Source: DATESZ01 sp035283845 (GTDB lineage: Bacteria; Desulfobacterota; Syntrophia; Syntrophales; JACQWR01). From it: a stretch of 16,050 bases of DNA. A model generated the notes under the pieces. It worked only from the letters and a program-made list of their open reading frames with translations, made no database searches and was not told the origin of the DNA. This document shows, piece by piece, positions 1 to 7,037 of this stretch. Where the stretch lies: assembly GCA_035283845.1 (NCBI GenBank), contig DATESZ010000066.1, forward strand, positions 1-16,050. Reading direction: 5' to 3'. The translations under genes and the position numbers were made by a program. Numbering within the stretch: the first letter of the stretch is position 1; each line of letters starts with the position of its first letter.

Positions 1-11
1 AAGTCCGAAAT

Positions 12-116
12 CCCCTCCCCATTGACGGGGGAGGGTTAGGGTGGTGGTGATAAGTGGCCGTATTCTTGAATGTTATTTTCCCCCTCCCTTTTATTCCCTC
101 CCGCCAGGGGAGGGAA
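12..116. repeat. C/G-rich double-hairpin intergenic repeat
   Basis: Two stem-loops of the same composition lie about 60 bases apart. The first pairs 13-20 with 28-35 (CCCTCCCC/GGGGAGGG), and the second pairs 94-102 with 108-116 (TTCCCTCCC/GGGAGGGAA). A related but not identical pair occurs at 14620-14696, and the same C/G style appears in the larger elements inside the operon. It looks like a dispersed intergenic repeat. The second hairpin is followed by AAAAGCG on the plus strand and has no clear U-tract, so a simple intrinsic terminator is not supported. The stretch 117-244, between this repeat and the toxin stop codon, shows nothing I can name. Confidence 0.6.
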
Positions 117-244
117 AAGCGACTTTTTACGAGTTCGTCAAATGTGAACAGTAGTATTTGAAGGGGAGCATATGACCCCATAGTTATCGATTGGCAAAGC
201 AGGCCAACAACCACACTGGCGCAAGCTAACTAATGTACTCTTTC

Positions 245-649
245 TCAATCTGAAAAAAGTTTCTCAAATTCCGTAGGATTTAAAATGCTTATCCCCTCGT
301 AATTCTTCAGAACCAGTAAGTCTTCATCCCCGGTAACAAGGTAGTCAGCAACCGCATCCCTGGCGCAGGCCAGAATCAAGTCGTCATCCGAATCTCTGCA
401 AATGGGCGTAATCGAATCAGTTCGTCCGTGAATTTCTAGCGCTGCCTCAGAAAGAATAATCAGTGCTTCGGGCGTTTCATGAAGAGACGTGGCAAACTTT
501 TTCTGAAGAACACCCTTAAATTCCTGAAGTATGCCATCGTATAAAATCAGGTCGAAATCCCGCCTGCGTGCCCGGATCAGAAGCTTGGCACAGATTCCCT
601 CCGTCAGGAAGGCGGCAATAAGGACGTTCATATCGAAGACTGCTTTCAC
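245..649 (-). CDS. PIN-domain toxin of a type II toxin-antitoxin pair
   Basis: A 134-residue PIN-fold protein, predicted to be a metal-dependent ribonuclease toxin neutralised by the RHH protein encoded just upstream. The acidic pocket is visible: D6 and N8 in the opening FDMN motif, E43, the D88-D90 run, and D108/D110 in the TGDEDLL motif near the end of the fold. The length is normal for the family. I keep the GTG start at 649: it gives a 4-base GTGA overlap with the antitoxin stop and keeps D6, while starting at the internal Met 7 would remove it. The overlap implies translational coupling. It resembles the PIN family often annotated 'putative toxin-antitoxin system toxin component' more than classical VapC, and its RNA target is unknown. 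It points away from the catabolic genes and is probably unrelated to them. Confidence 0.85.
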   Translation of the reverse strand: MKAVFDMNVLIAAFLTEGICAKLLIRARRRDFDLILYDGILQEFKGVLQKKFATSLHETPEALIILSEAALEIHGRTDSITPICRDSDDDLILACARDAVADYLVTGDEDLLVLKNYEGISILNPTEFEKLFSD

Positions 650-864
650 GATATTGCCTTAAAGACATCTTCTTCAGTAACAACACCGGCTGCCTTAGCC
701 TTGGCGGACAGTTTCTTCTTTATATTGCGGAACTTCGTCTCCCACAGAAACAATCCCAAGGATTCTTTTACTATGTCGCTCTTGTTCCTGCCCATTGCTT
801 TGGCAATGGTTTCAAGTTCCGCCGCCATTTTCTCTGGTAAGCTTACTGATAAAACAGTTCTCAT
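646..864 (-). CDS. Ribbon-helix-helix (CopG-like) antitoxin
   Basis: A 72-residue protein starting MRTVLSVSLPEKM. A short beta strand is followed by two helices (about residues 12-45, with GRNKSD at the turn), the ribbon-helix-helix DNA-binding plan. The remaining 30 residues are charged and probably wrap the PIN toxin. An AGGAGGT ribosome binding site lies 6 bases before the ATG at 864; the longer reading from 882 would put that site inside the coding region, so I take 864. It precedes and overlaps the toxin gene by 4 bases, the standard antitoxin-first order. RHH antitoxins normally repress their own promoter, and paired CACTACA repeats just upstream are candidate sites. Confidence 0.82.
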   Translation of the reverse strand: MRTVLSVSLPEKMAAELETIAKAMGRNKSDIVKESLGLFLWETKFRNIKKKLSAKAKAAGVVTEEDVFKAIS

Positions 865-879
865 GTTTTCCACCTCCTG

Positions 880-896
880 CACTACAATACACTACA
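880..896 (-). promoter_or_regulatory. Candidate antitoxin operator (paired repeats)
   Basis: Two copies of CACTACA (880-886 and 890-896) start exactly 10 bases apart, about one helical turn, and lie just upstream of the ribosome binding site of the RHH antitoxin (TGTAGTG when read on the gene's strand). RHH dimers typically bind such short repeats side by side. I could not settle -35 and -10 boxes for the toxin-antitoxin promoter. The assignment rests on repeat geometry and position only. Confidence 0.35.
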
Positions 897-1070
897 TACA
901 TGATTACTTTAAGTAGATTCTTACAGCATAGAGCGTCAGCGATTCATCATATTTTGTACTTGATCGGTAAATCCAGCGTCACTCAGGAGAGTGCCGTGGC
1001 AGGTAAATGTCTCGCTAAAGTCGGCAGTTACTGCACACAAAACATTGTTTAAAGATGTATAATTTTTTTC

Positions 1071-1099
1071 TTGACAATAATCTACAGCCATATTAAAGT
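1071..1099 (+). promoter_or_regulatory. Possible sigma-70 promoter of the TetR gene
   Basis: A perfect TTGACA at 1071-1076 is followed after 17 bases by TAAAGT at 1094-1099 (4 of 6 matches to TATAAT), about 70 bases before the TetR start. A T-rich stretch lies just upstream. The -35 match and spacing are good but the -10 is mediocre, so this is a candidate only. No convincing long palindrome that could be a TetR operator overlaps it. Confidence 0.35.
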
Positions 1100-1169
1100 C
1101 CCACCAAAAGAGCGGGCGTTCGCTAATTTCACTGAATGTTTCCTCTGTACGGGTTGAGATGATAGAGGG

Positions 1170-1757
1170 ATGAAGAAATCCAATCTTGAAGAGAAAATTT
1201 TAGACACAGCAACGGAGCTGTTTTCTGAGCATGGCTTTGTCAAGGCGTCAGTGCGTGACATTGCAAAGCGCGTAAACGGCAGCAACTCGTGCCTCTACGT
1301 TTACTTCAAGAACAAAGATGAGATACTTTTTAGAATTATCATCGATGTCGGAGCAGAGCTCCTGAAGGAACTTGAGACGGTGAGCGGCGAACATGATGAT
1401 CCTGTCGAATCCCTGCGAAGGATGATATTTTCCCAAATTTTGTTTTCCATAAAAGCGACCCAAAAAATGAAAATCTATCTGGAAGAGCTATATCAATTGC
1501 CGCCTGCCTTGAAGGAGAAAGCGCTTAACCAGCATCGGCAGATTTATGACCTTTATTATAATAACATTTGCGAACTGGAAAACAAAGGACTCCTGTGTAA
1601 AAAAATAGACAAGGTGGTCATGACATTCGGAATTATTTCAAGCATGAATTGGGCATACCGATGGTTAAATCCTGCCGGGACACTTTCTGTTGAAGAAGTT
1701 GCCCGAAACATAATAGCTATGCTTTTCAGGTCTATATTGGAAAATCCACCCTCTTAA
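1170..1757 (+). CDS. TetR/AcrR-family transcriptional regulator
   Basis: A 195-residue TetR-family repressor. Residues 8-55 form the DNA-binding domain: an ATELFSEHGF helix, then the IAKRVNGSNSCLYVYFKNKDE helix-turn-helix and the YFKNKDEIL signature. The remaining 140 residues are the alpha-helical ligand-binding and dimer domain, similar in style to regulators of acyl-CoA catabolism such as the KstR2/FadR type. It is co-directional with the catabolic genes and lies 159 bases upstream of the first crotonase. By position it is the likely local regulator, responding to an acyl- or aryl-CoA intermediate; this is inference from context. The ATG at 1170 follows a purine-rich GAGGG that is unusually close, so translation may be weak. 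The ligand is unknown. Confidence 0.85.
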   Translation: MKKSNLEEKILDTATELFSEHGFVKASVRDIAKRVNGSNSCLYVYFKNKDEILFRIIIDVGAELLKELETVSGEHDDPVESLRRMIFSQILFSIKATQKMKIYLEELYQLPPALKEKALNQHRQIYDLYYNNICELENKGLLCKKIDKVVMTFGIISSMNWAYRWLNPAGTLSVEEVARNIIAMLFRSILENPPS

Positions 1758-1792
1758 GATGAGGTGGTAAGGGATTATTTCCAAAAAGCGTT

Positions 1793-1890
1793 TGCCCGGG
1801 GTGGGCACAACGAAGGATGAAAATCACCCCCACCCCTCCCTCCCCCGTCGAGGGGGAGGGATACAGGGAGGGGAGCATTTTCATATAAAT
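1793..1890 (+). repeat. Operon intergenic element, copy 1
   Basis: Copy 1 of an approximately 100-base element found four times in full or nearly full form in this operon. In order it contains: a small hairpin TGCCC-GGGGT-GGGCA (1793-1807) followed by CACAACGA; a left terminal repeat ATGAAAAT (1817-1824); a C-rich run leading into a hairpin with 9-bp stems CCCTCCCCC/GGGGGAGGG and loop GTCGA; the G-rich tail GGGAGGGG; and the right terminal repeat ATTTTCAT (1877-1884), then ATAAAT. It fills most of the gap before the first crotonase and ends about 18 bases before that gene's AAGGAGG. The design resembles a MITE or REP-like element. Confidence 0.75.
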
Positions 1891-1916
1891 TTTAAGGAAC
1901 AGAAGGAGGAGGTCAT

Positions 1917-2699
1917 ATGAATTACGAGAATATTGTCTATGAGGTAAAGGAGGGGATTGGATTCATAACCATAAATCGTCCCGCAAAGCTCAATGCTCTC
2001 AATGGTCAGGTTATAGATGAACTCTTTAACGTCATCGGCGAGGTCAGGAGCGATGATGAGGTAAAAGCTATCATATTGACCGGTTCGGGACAGAAGGCAT
2101 TTGTTGCGGGGGCGGATATTGATGAAATTAAGGAAATCTTAGTAAAAGATGGCCTGGACTTTTGCAGAAGAGGCCAGGAGTTGAACCGGAATATCGAAGA
2201 ACTTGGTAAACCAAGCATCGCGGCCGTGAACGGGTTGGCGCTCGGTGGCGGTTGCGAGTTGGCGCTTTCCTGTACTTTTAGAATCTTATCCGAAAACGCC
2301 AGATTGGGTTTGCCAGAACTTGGTTTGGGAGTTATTCCCGGGTATGGAGGGACTCAGCGATTGAGCAGAATCATTGGGAAGTCCCGCGCTCTTTGGGCTA
2401 TGCTGACGGGTGATATGATCAGCGCCCAGGAAGCTCTTCAGATGGGATTGGCCAACCGGGTCGTGAAACCAGAGGAATTGATCAACGCCGCCACTGAAAT
2501 AGCAAGGACAATTTCCCAAAAAGCGCCCTTGGCCGTTAAGATGGCCATGATGGCGGTAAATCGCGGCACGGAAACAGATTTAGAGTCGGGTCTGTTTTTG
2601 GAAGCAGCCCTGGCCAATATTCTTTTAGGATCGCAAGACAGAGACGAAGGTATAAAAGCGTTTTTGGAGAAGCGAAAGCCCAGTTTTACCGGTAGATAA
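1917..2699 (+). CDS. Enoyl-CoA hydratase/crotonase family protein 1
   Basis: A 260-residue crotonase. The oxyanion-hole region AFVAGADI (61-68) and the GGGCELAL segment are intact, and both catalytic glutamates of hydratases are present: E114 in GGCEL and E134 in GLPELGLG. It should therefore hydrate an enoyl- or dienoyl-CoA. It sits directly upstream of the reductase subunits, so it is a candidate for the ring dienoyl-CoA hydratase (the Dch/BzdW role), though general beta-oxidation cannot be excluded. The length is typical. A very strong AAGGAGGAGGT ribosome binding site precedes the ATG. The gene begins the run of same-strand catabolic genes, just after a copy of the G-rich intergenic element. 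Family assignment is firm; the substrate is inferred. Confidence 0.88.
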   Translation: MNYENIVYEVKEGIGFITINRPAKLNALNGQVIDELFNVIGEVRSDDEVKAIILTGSGQKAFVAGADIDEIKEILVKDGLDFCRRGQELNRNIEELGKPSIAAVNGLALGGGCELALSCTFRILSENARLGLPELGLGVIPGYGGTQRLSRIIGKSRALWAMLTGDMISAQEALQMGLANRVVKPEELINAATEIARTISQKAPLAVKMAMMAVNRGTETDLESGLFLEAALANILLGSQDRDEGIKAFLEKRKPSFTGR

Positions 2700-2731
2700 T
2701 AATTATTTGAAAACGGAAGGAGGAAATCTGA

Positions 2732-3862
2732 ATGTTTACTCAATTTAAGGATTGGTATAAAAATCGGCATGATTATGCCAAACAGTGGAAAGCTAAAACC
2801 GGCGGCAAGGTGATGGCTTATTTGTGCACCTATGCGCCGGAGGAAATTATGTATGCCGCCGATATTTTGCCGATCAGGGTTTATGGCAGCCACGAGGCTT
2901 CTGATCTCACGGAGACGCACATTTTCGGAATGTATTGTCCATTCTGTCGGGATTGCGTGGCTCAGGTAATGGAGGGGAAGTATGATTATGTTGATGGAGT
3001 AATGATATCTCAGGCCTGTTTGCATATGCGCCAGATTTATTCCACCTGGGAAATCCATAAACCTGCCGAGTTTATGTATTATTTGCCCATGCCGATTCAA
3101 CTGGCAAGCAAGCATTCCCGGCCTTACCTGGCGGCTGAGCTTGGGCTTTTTAAGAAGGCGGTGGAGAAATGGGTGGGGAAAGAGATTACCAACGAAGACT
3201 TGGATCGTGGTATTGAGATCATGAATGCCAACCGGGATCTACATCAACAGGTTTATAGATTCCGTAATGAAGACAATCCCCCCCTTACGGGCGTGGAAAC
3301 AATGTATATGACTTCTTCCAGTCAGATGGTGGATAAGAGAGAACACAGCAAAGAACTGGAAAAGCTGTTAAGAGCGTTGCCTTCCCGTAATTTGAATAGG
3401 AAAACTGGTATTAGATTGATGATCGTGGGCAGCGAGAGCGATGATATTGAATTCATGGAGATGGTGGAATCCCTTAATACTACCTTTGTGGCCGATGATC
3501 ACTGTACTGCCAGCCGCTACTTCTGGGGTAACGTAGAACCCCTGGAAGACAGACTGCTGGCGATTGCCAATCGCTACATTGATCGTCCTCCCTGTCCCAC
3601 CAAGGATACTACCAAAGACTGGGTACGGTTTGCTCATGTGCTGCAAATGGCCAAAAAAGCTAAAGTTGAAGGGGTGGTTATCATCCAGCAAAAATTCTGC
3701 GATCCCCACGAAATCGACAATCCTCTGTTGAGAAAAATGCTGGAAGACAACGGGATACGAACCTACTTCCTGGAGCTTGATGTTACCGTTCCAATCGGTC
3801 AGTTTAAGATTCGTATAGAAGCCTTTTTAGAGATGTTAAGAGCAGACGAACTTCCTTTCTAA
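2732..3862 (+). CDS. bzdN: Class I benzoyl-CoA reductase, bzd-type, N (gamma/C-like) subunit
   Basis: A 376-residue protein of the 2-hydroxyacyl-CoA dehydratase D-component fold, matching the BzdN/BcrC subunit in length. With BzdO it forms the substrate-reducing module, which carries a [4Fe-4S] cluster and accepts low-potential electrons to reduce the aromatic ring of an aryl-CoA in the cytoplasm. The cysteines expected near the cluster are present: C32, the C69/C72/C75 group in a YCPFCRDC motif, and C96 in QACLHM. AAGGAGG precedes the ATG by 8 bases. It is the first of four reductase genes in the Azoarcus order N-O-P-Q. The related 2-hydroxyglutaryl-CoA dehydratase is less likely because two different ATPase subunits follow. 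The exact aryl-CoA substrate (benzoyl-CoA or a related ring such as tetrahydronaphthoyl-CoA) cannot be told from sequence. Confidence 0.88.
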   Translation: MFTQFKDWYKNRHDYAKQWKAKTGGKVMAYLCTYAPEEIMYAADILPIRVYGSHEASDLTETHIFGMYCPFCRDCVAQVMEGKYDYVDGVMISQACLHMRQIYSTWEIHKPAEFMYYLPMPIQLASKHSRPYLAAELGLFKKAVEKWVGKEITNEDLDRGIEIMNANRDLHQQVYRFRNEDNPPLTGVETMYMTSSSQMVDKREHSKELEKLLRALPSRNLNRKTGIRLMIVGSESDDIEFMEMVESLNTTFVADDHCTASRYFWGNVEPLEDRLLAIANRYIDRPPCPTKDTTKDWVRFAHVLQMAKKAKVEGVVIIQQKFCDPHEIDNPLLRKMLEDNGIRTYFLELDVTVPIGQFKIRIEAFLEMLRADELPF

Positions 3863-3871
3863 CAGGATAGG

Positions 3872-3891
3872 AAAACTTGTTTAAGTTTTTT
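3872..3891 (+). other. AT-rich stem-loop with T-run between bzdN and bzdO
   Basis: AAAACTT (3872-3878) and AAGTTTT (3883-3889) form a perfect 7-bp stem with a 4-base loop, followed by more T residues. It lies in the 65-base gap after bzdN and about 25 bases before the bzdO ribosome binding site. It could be a weak attenuator or an mRNA-processing site that sets subunit ratio. The stem has only two G-C pairs, so efficient termination is doubtful. Confidence 0.25.
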
Positions 3892-3927
3892 GAAATATTA
3901 ATAATTTGGTAAAGGAGGAGATTAATC

Positions 3928-5238
3928 ATGGCTGAAGTGAAGAGGTACAAAAGCGAACCTCTAAAATGCTGGGATAAGGCCAAAGAGTTGAGATTCAAGT
4001 ATTACAAAGATTACCAAGAGGCCAAAGAAAAAGGGGGTCTTCGCTGGAGCGGAGGAGCAGAATGTATTGATGTGATTCCCTATGCATTCGGGGAAGATGT
4101 GCATTCCCTGACGGCTGAACCCTATGGAGCCAGCGTGGCTTTTAATCCTGCATTTGCTCATGAATGTGAAGCAGCAGTGGAAAATAGAGGGTGGGCTCGG
4201 GATATGTGCGCTTATATGCGTAACTACTGGGGTTCAGTATTAATCAATAAATATGCCTTTGGAGGAGAGTTTCCCAAACCTGATTTCAATCTTCAATCCG
4301 GGTTCTGCTGCACCCATGCAAAATGGTTTCAGGTGGTCAGTAAATGGCAGGACGTTCCTTATTTTAACATTGATATCGGGACAATTCCTTTCTGGAAGGA
4401 AGAACAGCCCCATCGGTTGCAGTATATTGTTGATCAGATGCACGATAGCATTGAATGGATGGAAAAAGTTACCGGCAGAAAGTGCGATGATGAACGATTG
4501 ATTGAAGGCGTATACAATGATTCGCGGGCTACATCCCTATGGGCTAAAATCACCGAGCTGAACCAGAGAACTCCTGCTCCTTTGGATGAAAAATCCATGT
4601 ATGCGTTATATGTGTTTCTTACCCTGGATCGGGCCAGAAAAGAATATGTGGATTTTTACGAGGAGCTGTTAGACGAAACCAAGGACCGGGTAGCAAGGGG
4701 CATAGCCGCTCTGCCCACCGAACGGTTTCGGCTCATGAGCGATAGCCAGCCCCCCTGGGCATTTTTGAGGGTCTGGAGATACCTGGAGCAGTTTGGAGTG
4801 GTCTCTACCGGATCCATCTATACGATTGGTCTGGAAGCAGTATGGGATATTGATGACGACTGGAATTTGACGCCCCGGGAAGATTTAAAGTCCCGTGGGG
4901 TGGTGTTGAGGACCCGGGAGGAAGCCTTGCGGGCGATGGCCGACTGGCATATGCGCCGACCCATCTTTTGCATGTTCTACAATGCATCTTGGAAGAGCAA
5001 ATTGATGATCCAGTATGCGAAGCAATGGAAATGCGATGGGGCTATGCTCCATCTGAACAGGGGATGTGAAGGCACATCTTTGGGTATCATGGAAAATCGG
5101 GCGGCTTTAATAAAAACAGGACTTCCTGTATTGACCTATGAAGGCAACATGGGAGATGACCGGGATTTTGATGAGCCCCGTACGATGGCCCGCATTGATG
5201 CTTTTATGGAAGGTCTGGACTTGAAGAAACTAACTTAA
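3928..5238 (+). CDS. bzdO: Class I benzoyl-CoA reductase, bzd-type, O (beta/B-like) subunit
   Basis: A 436-residue second subunit of the ring-reducing module, the BzdO/BcrB partner of BzdN, in the same dehydratase-like superfamily. Candidate iron-sulfur or active-site cysteines include C46, C80 in AHEC, C94 in RDMC and the C127-C128 pair in SGFCCTHAKW, a segment typical of this subunit. The C-terminal region has HLNRGCEGTSLG, the cysteine-containing stretch that mirrors the matching part of the D-component fold. The length is right for BzdO and longer than the dehydratase subunits of amino-acid fermenters, which supports the reductase call. A good AAGGAGGAG site precedes the ATG. The gene lies 65 bases after bzdN and 19 bases before bzdP, within the same transcription unit. 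Confidence 0.88.
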   Translation: MAEVKRYKSEPLKCWDKAKELRFKYYKDYQEAKEKGGLRWSGGAECIDVIPYAFGEDVHSLTAEPYGASVAFNPAFAHECEAAVENRGWARDMCAYMRNYWGSVLINKYAFGGEFPKPDFNLQSGFCCTHAKWFQVVSKWQDVPYFNIDIGTIPFWKEEQPHRLQYIVDQMHDSIEWMEKVTGRKCDDERLIEGVYNDSRATSLWAKITELNQRTPAPLDEKSMYALYVFLTLDRARKEYVDFYEELLDETKDRVARGIAALPTERFRLMSDSQPPWAFLRVWRYLEQFGVVSTGSIYTIGLEAVWDIDDDWNLTPREDLKSRGVVLRTREEALRAMADWHMRRPIFCMFYNASWKSKLMIQYAKQWKCDGAMLHLNRGCEGTSLGIMENRAALIKTGLPVLTYEGNMGDDRDFDEPRTMARIDAFMEGLDLKKLT

Positions 5239-5257
5239 GATTATTGAGGAGGTTATT

Positions 5258-6025
5258 ATGATAGCAGCAGGGTTAGATATAGGGGCTAAGACTGCTAAGG
5301 CAGTGATTCTGAAGGATGGAGCGGTTATCGGTAGAGGAATAGCCATTACCGGTATAGACCAGAAAGAGTCGGCCGATCAAGCCCTTAACAATGCCCTTCA
5401 GGAAGCAAAGATTGAACTGAAGGATATAGAAAAGATCGTGGCCACGGGGGTGGGCCGGAAAAAAGCCCCCCACGCAACTGAAATGATTACCGAGGTGGGA
5501 GCGGATGCCAAAGGAGCGTTTTTCCTGAATCCTTCCGTTCGAACGGTGATTGACGTAGGAGGAGAAGAGGGGCGGGGCATTAAATGTACTTCTGAGGGGA
5601 GGGCAGCGGATTTTGCCATCAATGAAAAATGCGCCGCCGGGGCCGGAGCCTTTATCGAGGCAATGGCCCGTGCGCTGGAGCGTCCCTTGGAGGAATTTGC
5701 CAAGCTTTCCCTCACGTCTACTAAAAGTATCCCCATGAATGCCCAGTGTGCGGTGTTTGCCGAATCCGAAGTAGTTTCTCTTATCCATGCGAAAACCCAA
5801 CACGAGGATATTTCCCGGGCGGTCCATGACTCCATTGCTGACCGGATCATTTCCATGGTGAGAAGGATAGGAATAGAACCGAACGTTATGCTTATTGGTG
5901 GGGTAAGTTATAATGTGGGATTTGTGAATTCCCTTAATCGAGGCTTGAACTTGGAAGTGGTGATTCCGGAAATGCCTGAATATGTAGGAGCATTGGGAGC
6001 TGCTTTAGCGGCGGCCGGTAAATAA
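5258..6025 (+). CDS. bzdP: Class I benzoyl-CoA reductase, bzd-type, P (ATPase) subunit
   Basis: A 255-residue ASKHA-fold ATPase of the BadF/BadG/BcrA/BcrD family. With BzdQ it forms the electron activator, in which ATP hydrolysis drives electrons from a shared [4Fe-4S] cluster onto the reductase module. The phosphate-1 loop is GLDIGAKTAKAV (5-16), the phosphate-2 loop is DVGGEEGRGIK (99-109), and the adenosine region lies near LIGGVSYN. C125 (in EKCAAGAGAF) and C164 (in NAQCAVFAESE) are the two cysteines that each subunit gives to the bridging cluster. The phosphate-2 loop has GGEEGR where BzdQ has GGQDCK. This is a single ATPase domain of about 255 residues, unlike the longer BcrA of Thauera, which favours the bzd type. 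GAGGAGG precedes the ATG. Confidence 0.86.
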   Translation: MIAAGLDIGAKTAKAVILKDGAVIGRGIAITGIDQKESADQALNNALQEAKIELKDIEKIVATGVGRKKAPHATEMITEVGADAKGAFFLNPSVRTVIDVGGEEGRGIKCTSEGRAADFAINEKCAAGAGAFIEAMARALERPLEEFAKLSLTSTKSIPMNAQCAVFAESEVVSLIHAKTQHEDISRAVHDSIADRIISMVRRIGIEPNVMLIGGVSYNVGFVNSLNRGLNLEVVIPEMPEYVGALGAALAAAGK

Positions 6026-6049
6026 GAATAAAAGGAAGGTGGATGGATT

Positions 6050-6934
6050 ATGGCTGAAGAAAAAAAGGAATTTTGGAGATGGTTGGAATCCCGCTGGACT
6101 AATCCCGATATGGATTGGAGGCAAGGAGAGATTATTACTGCCGGGGTAGATGTAGGTTCCGTAAGTTCCCAGACGGTGATTATGGTAGATGGCAAACTGT
6201 ATGCCTATTCTAATATGAGAACCGGCTCCGATAGCCCGAATAGCGCCTCGAACGCTTTTAACTGGGCGATAGAAGGGACCGGCTTAACAGTTAAGGATGT
6301 CCATTATTGTGTAGGCACCGGTTATGGCCGGGTGAATGTTCCCATGGCCAATCGGACGATTACCGAGATTGCCTGCCATGCACGGGGAGCCAATTTCATG
6401 TATGGCCCCACGGTTCGCACCGTGCTGGACATGGGCGGTCAGGATTGTAAAGCAATCCGAACTGATGCGAAAGGAAAAGTAGAATCCTTCCTTATGAACG
6501 ATAAATGCGCCGCCGGAACGGGAAGAGGAATGGAGGTCTTTTCCGACCTGTTAGGCGTTTCCGTTAATGATGTGGGTGATATGTCCTTGGATGTTGATGA
6601 AGAACCTGAACCGGTAAGCAGCAGTTGCGTGATCTTTGCCAAGAGTGAAGCGACTGGATTGCTTAGGGAGGGATGGTCCCAAAACAAGGTGCTGGCTGCC
6701 TATTGTTTGGCGATGGCCAATCGGATATATGAATTATTGCAGCGGGTGGGGGTAGAGAAGGATTTTGCCATTACCGGGGGAATTGCCAAGAATAAAGGAG
6801 TTGTTACCCGCCTGGAAAAGCAACTGGGATTGAAAGCCCTTCCGCCTATATATGATACCCAGATTGCGGGAGCAGTAGGGGCAGCTTTGTTTGCCAAAGG
6901 TCTGGTGGAAAAGGAACGCAAGGCTAAGGGTTAA
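6050..6934 (+). CDS. bzdQ: Class I benzoyl-CoA reductase, bzd-type, Q (ATPase) subunit
   Basis: A 294-residue ASKHA ATPase, the partner of BzdP in the ATP-driven activator. A 30-residue N-terminal extension with FWRWLESRW precedes the phosphate-1 loop GVDVGSVSSQTVI (32-44). The phosphate-2 loop DMGGQDCKAI (127-136) is canonical. The cluster-binding cysteines are C153 (NDKCAAGTGRGME) and C193 (SSCVIFAKSE). The C-terminus carries the TGGIAKNKG motif and an AGAVGAALFAKGL tail. Length and N-terminal extension match the BzdQ type well. It starts 24 bases after bzdP behind AAGGAAGGTGG. A remnant whose protein repeats the same tail lies immediately downstream (6960-7037), suggesting another Q-like gene once stood here. 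Confidence 0.87.
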   Translation: MAEEKKEFWRWLESRWTNPDMDWRQGEIITAGVDVGSVSSQTVIMVDGKLYAYSNMRTGSDSPNSASNAFNWAIEGTGLTVKDVHYCVGTGYGRVNVPMANRTITEIACHARGANFMYGPTVRTVLDMGGQDCKAIRTDAKGKVESFLMNDKCAAGTGRGMEVFSDLLGVSVNDVGDMSLDVDEEPEPVSSSCVIFAKSEATGLLREGWSQNKVLAAYCLAMANRIYELLQRVGVEKDFAITGGIAKNKGVVTRLEKQLGLKALPPIYDTQIAGAVGAALFAKGLVEKERKAKG

Positions 6935-6959
6935 GGAGAATATCCTATTTACTATGTGA

Positions 6960-7037
6960 ATGAATAATGTGCGGCTTGCCGGGGCAATTGGCGCCGCGCT
7001 TTTCGGCAAGGCCCTTGACCAAAAGTCGAAAAAATAA
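6960..7037 (+). pseudogene. C-terminal remnant of a second BzdQ-like ATPase subunit
   Basis: A 25-codon frame (ATG at 6960, TAA at 7035-7037). From codon 5 it reads LAGAIGAALFGKAL and then a lysine-rich end, closely matching the C-terminus of the intact BzdQ just upstream (AGAVGAALFAKGL and a lysine-rich end). The protein similarity is clear but the DNA differs: a hand count gives about 69% G+C over 6969-7019 against about 58% for the matching part of bzdQ, so this is not a recent tandem copy. Its stop overlaps the next ATG as TAATG, the arrangement expected if a full ATPase gene was once translationally coupled to the oxidoreductase. A GGAG lies over 20 bases upstream, so it may still be translated as a minicistron. 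Confidence 0.7.

Larger units (their letters stand above)
865..1169. other. Intergenic region between toxin-antitoxin pair and TetR gene
   Basis: A 305-base divergent gap. It contains the CACTACA repeats at its left end and one promoter-like sequence facing the TetR gene (1071-1099). The only sizeable frame here (795-1052, plus strand) runs over the antitoxin gene, has no recognisable domain and no good ribosome binding site, and I do not consider it a gene. I see no RNA gene or strong hairpin. Confidence 0.5.

Noticed and set aside
795..1052. Small plus-strand frame in the gap before the TetR gene
   Set aside because: Begins inside the antitoxin gene on the other strand, low-complexity translation, no ribosome binding site.
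1825..1876. C/G-rich hairpins as intrinsic transcription terminators
   Set aside because: The stems are followed by G-rich sequence without a U-tract, and they lie between genes that appear to belong to one pathway and one transcript.
2438..3115. 225-codon open frame on the minus strand across crotonase 1 and bzdN
   Set aside because: It is antisense to two genes with clear family motifs, has no recognisable domain, and spans the gap between them without a start signal.
5273..5856. Two overlapping minus-strand frames (184 and 152 codons) opposite bzdP
   Set aside because: Shadow frames of a well-supported ATPase gene; the predicted proteins are Pro/Ser/Ala- or Gly/Phe-rich and match no family.
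2732..6934. 2-hydroxyglutaryl-CoA (or lactoyl-CoA) dehydratase system
   Set aside because: Two different ATPase subunits are encoded instead of one homodimeric activator, the B-like subunit is 436 residues, and the order and lengths fit bzdNOPQ.
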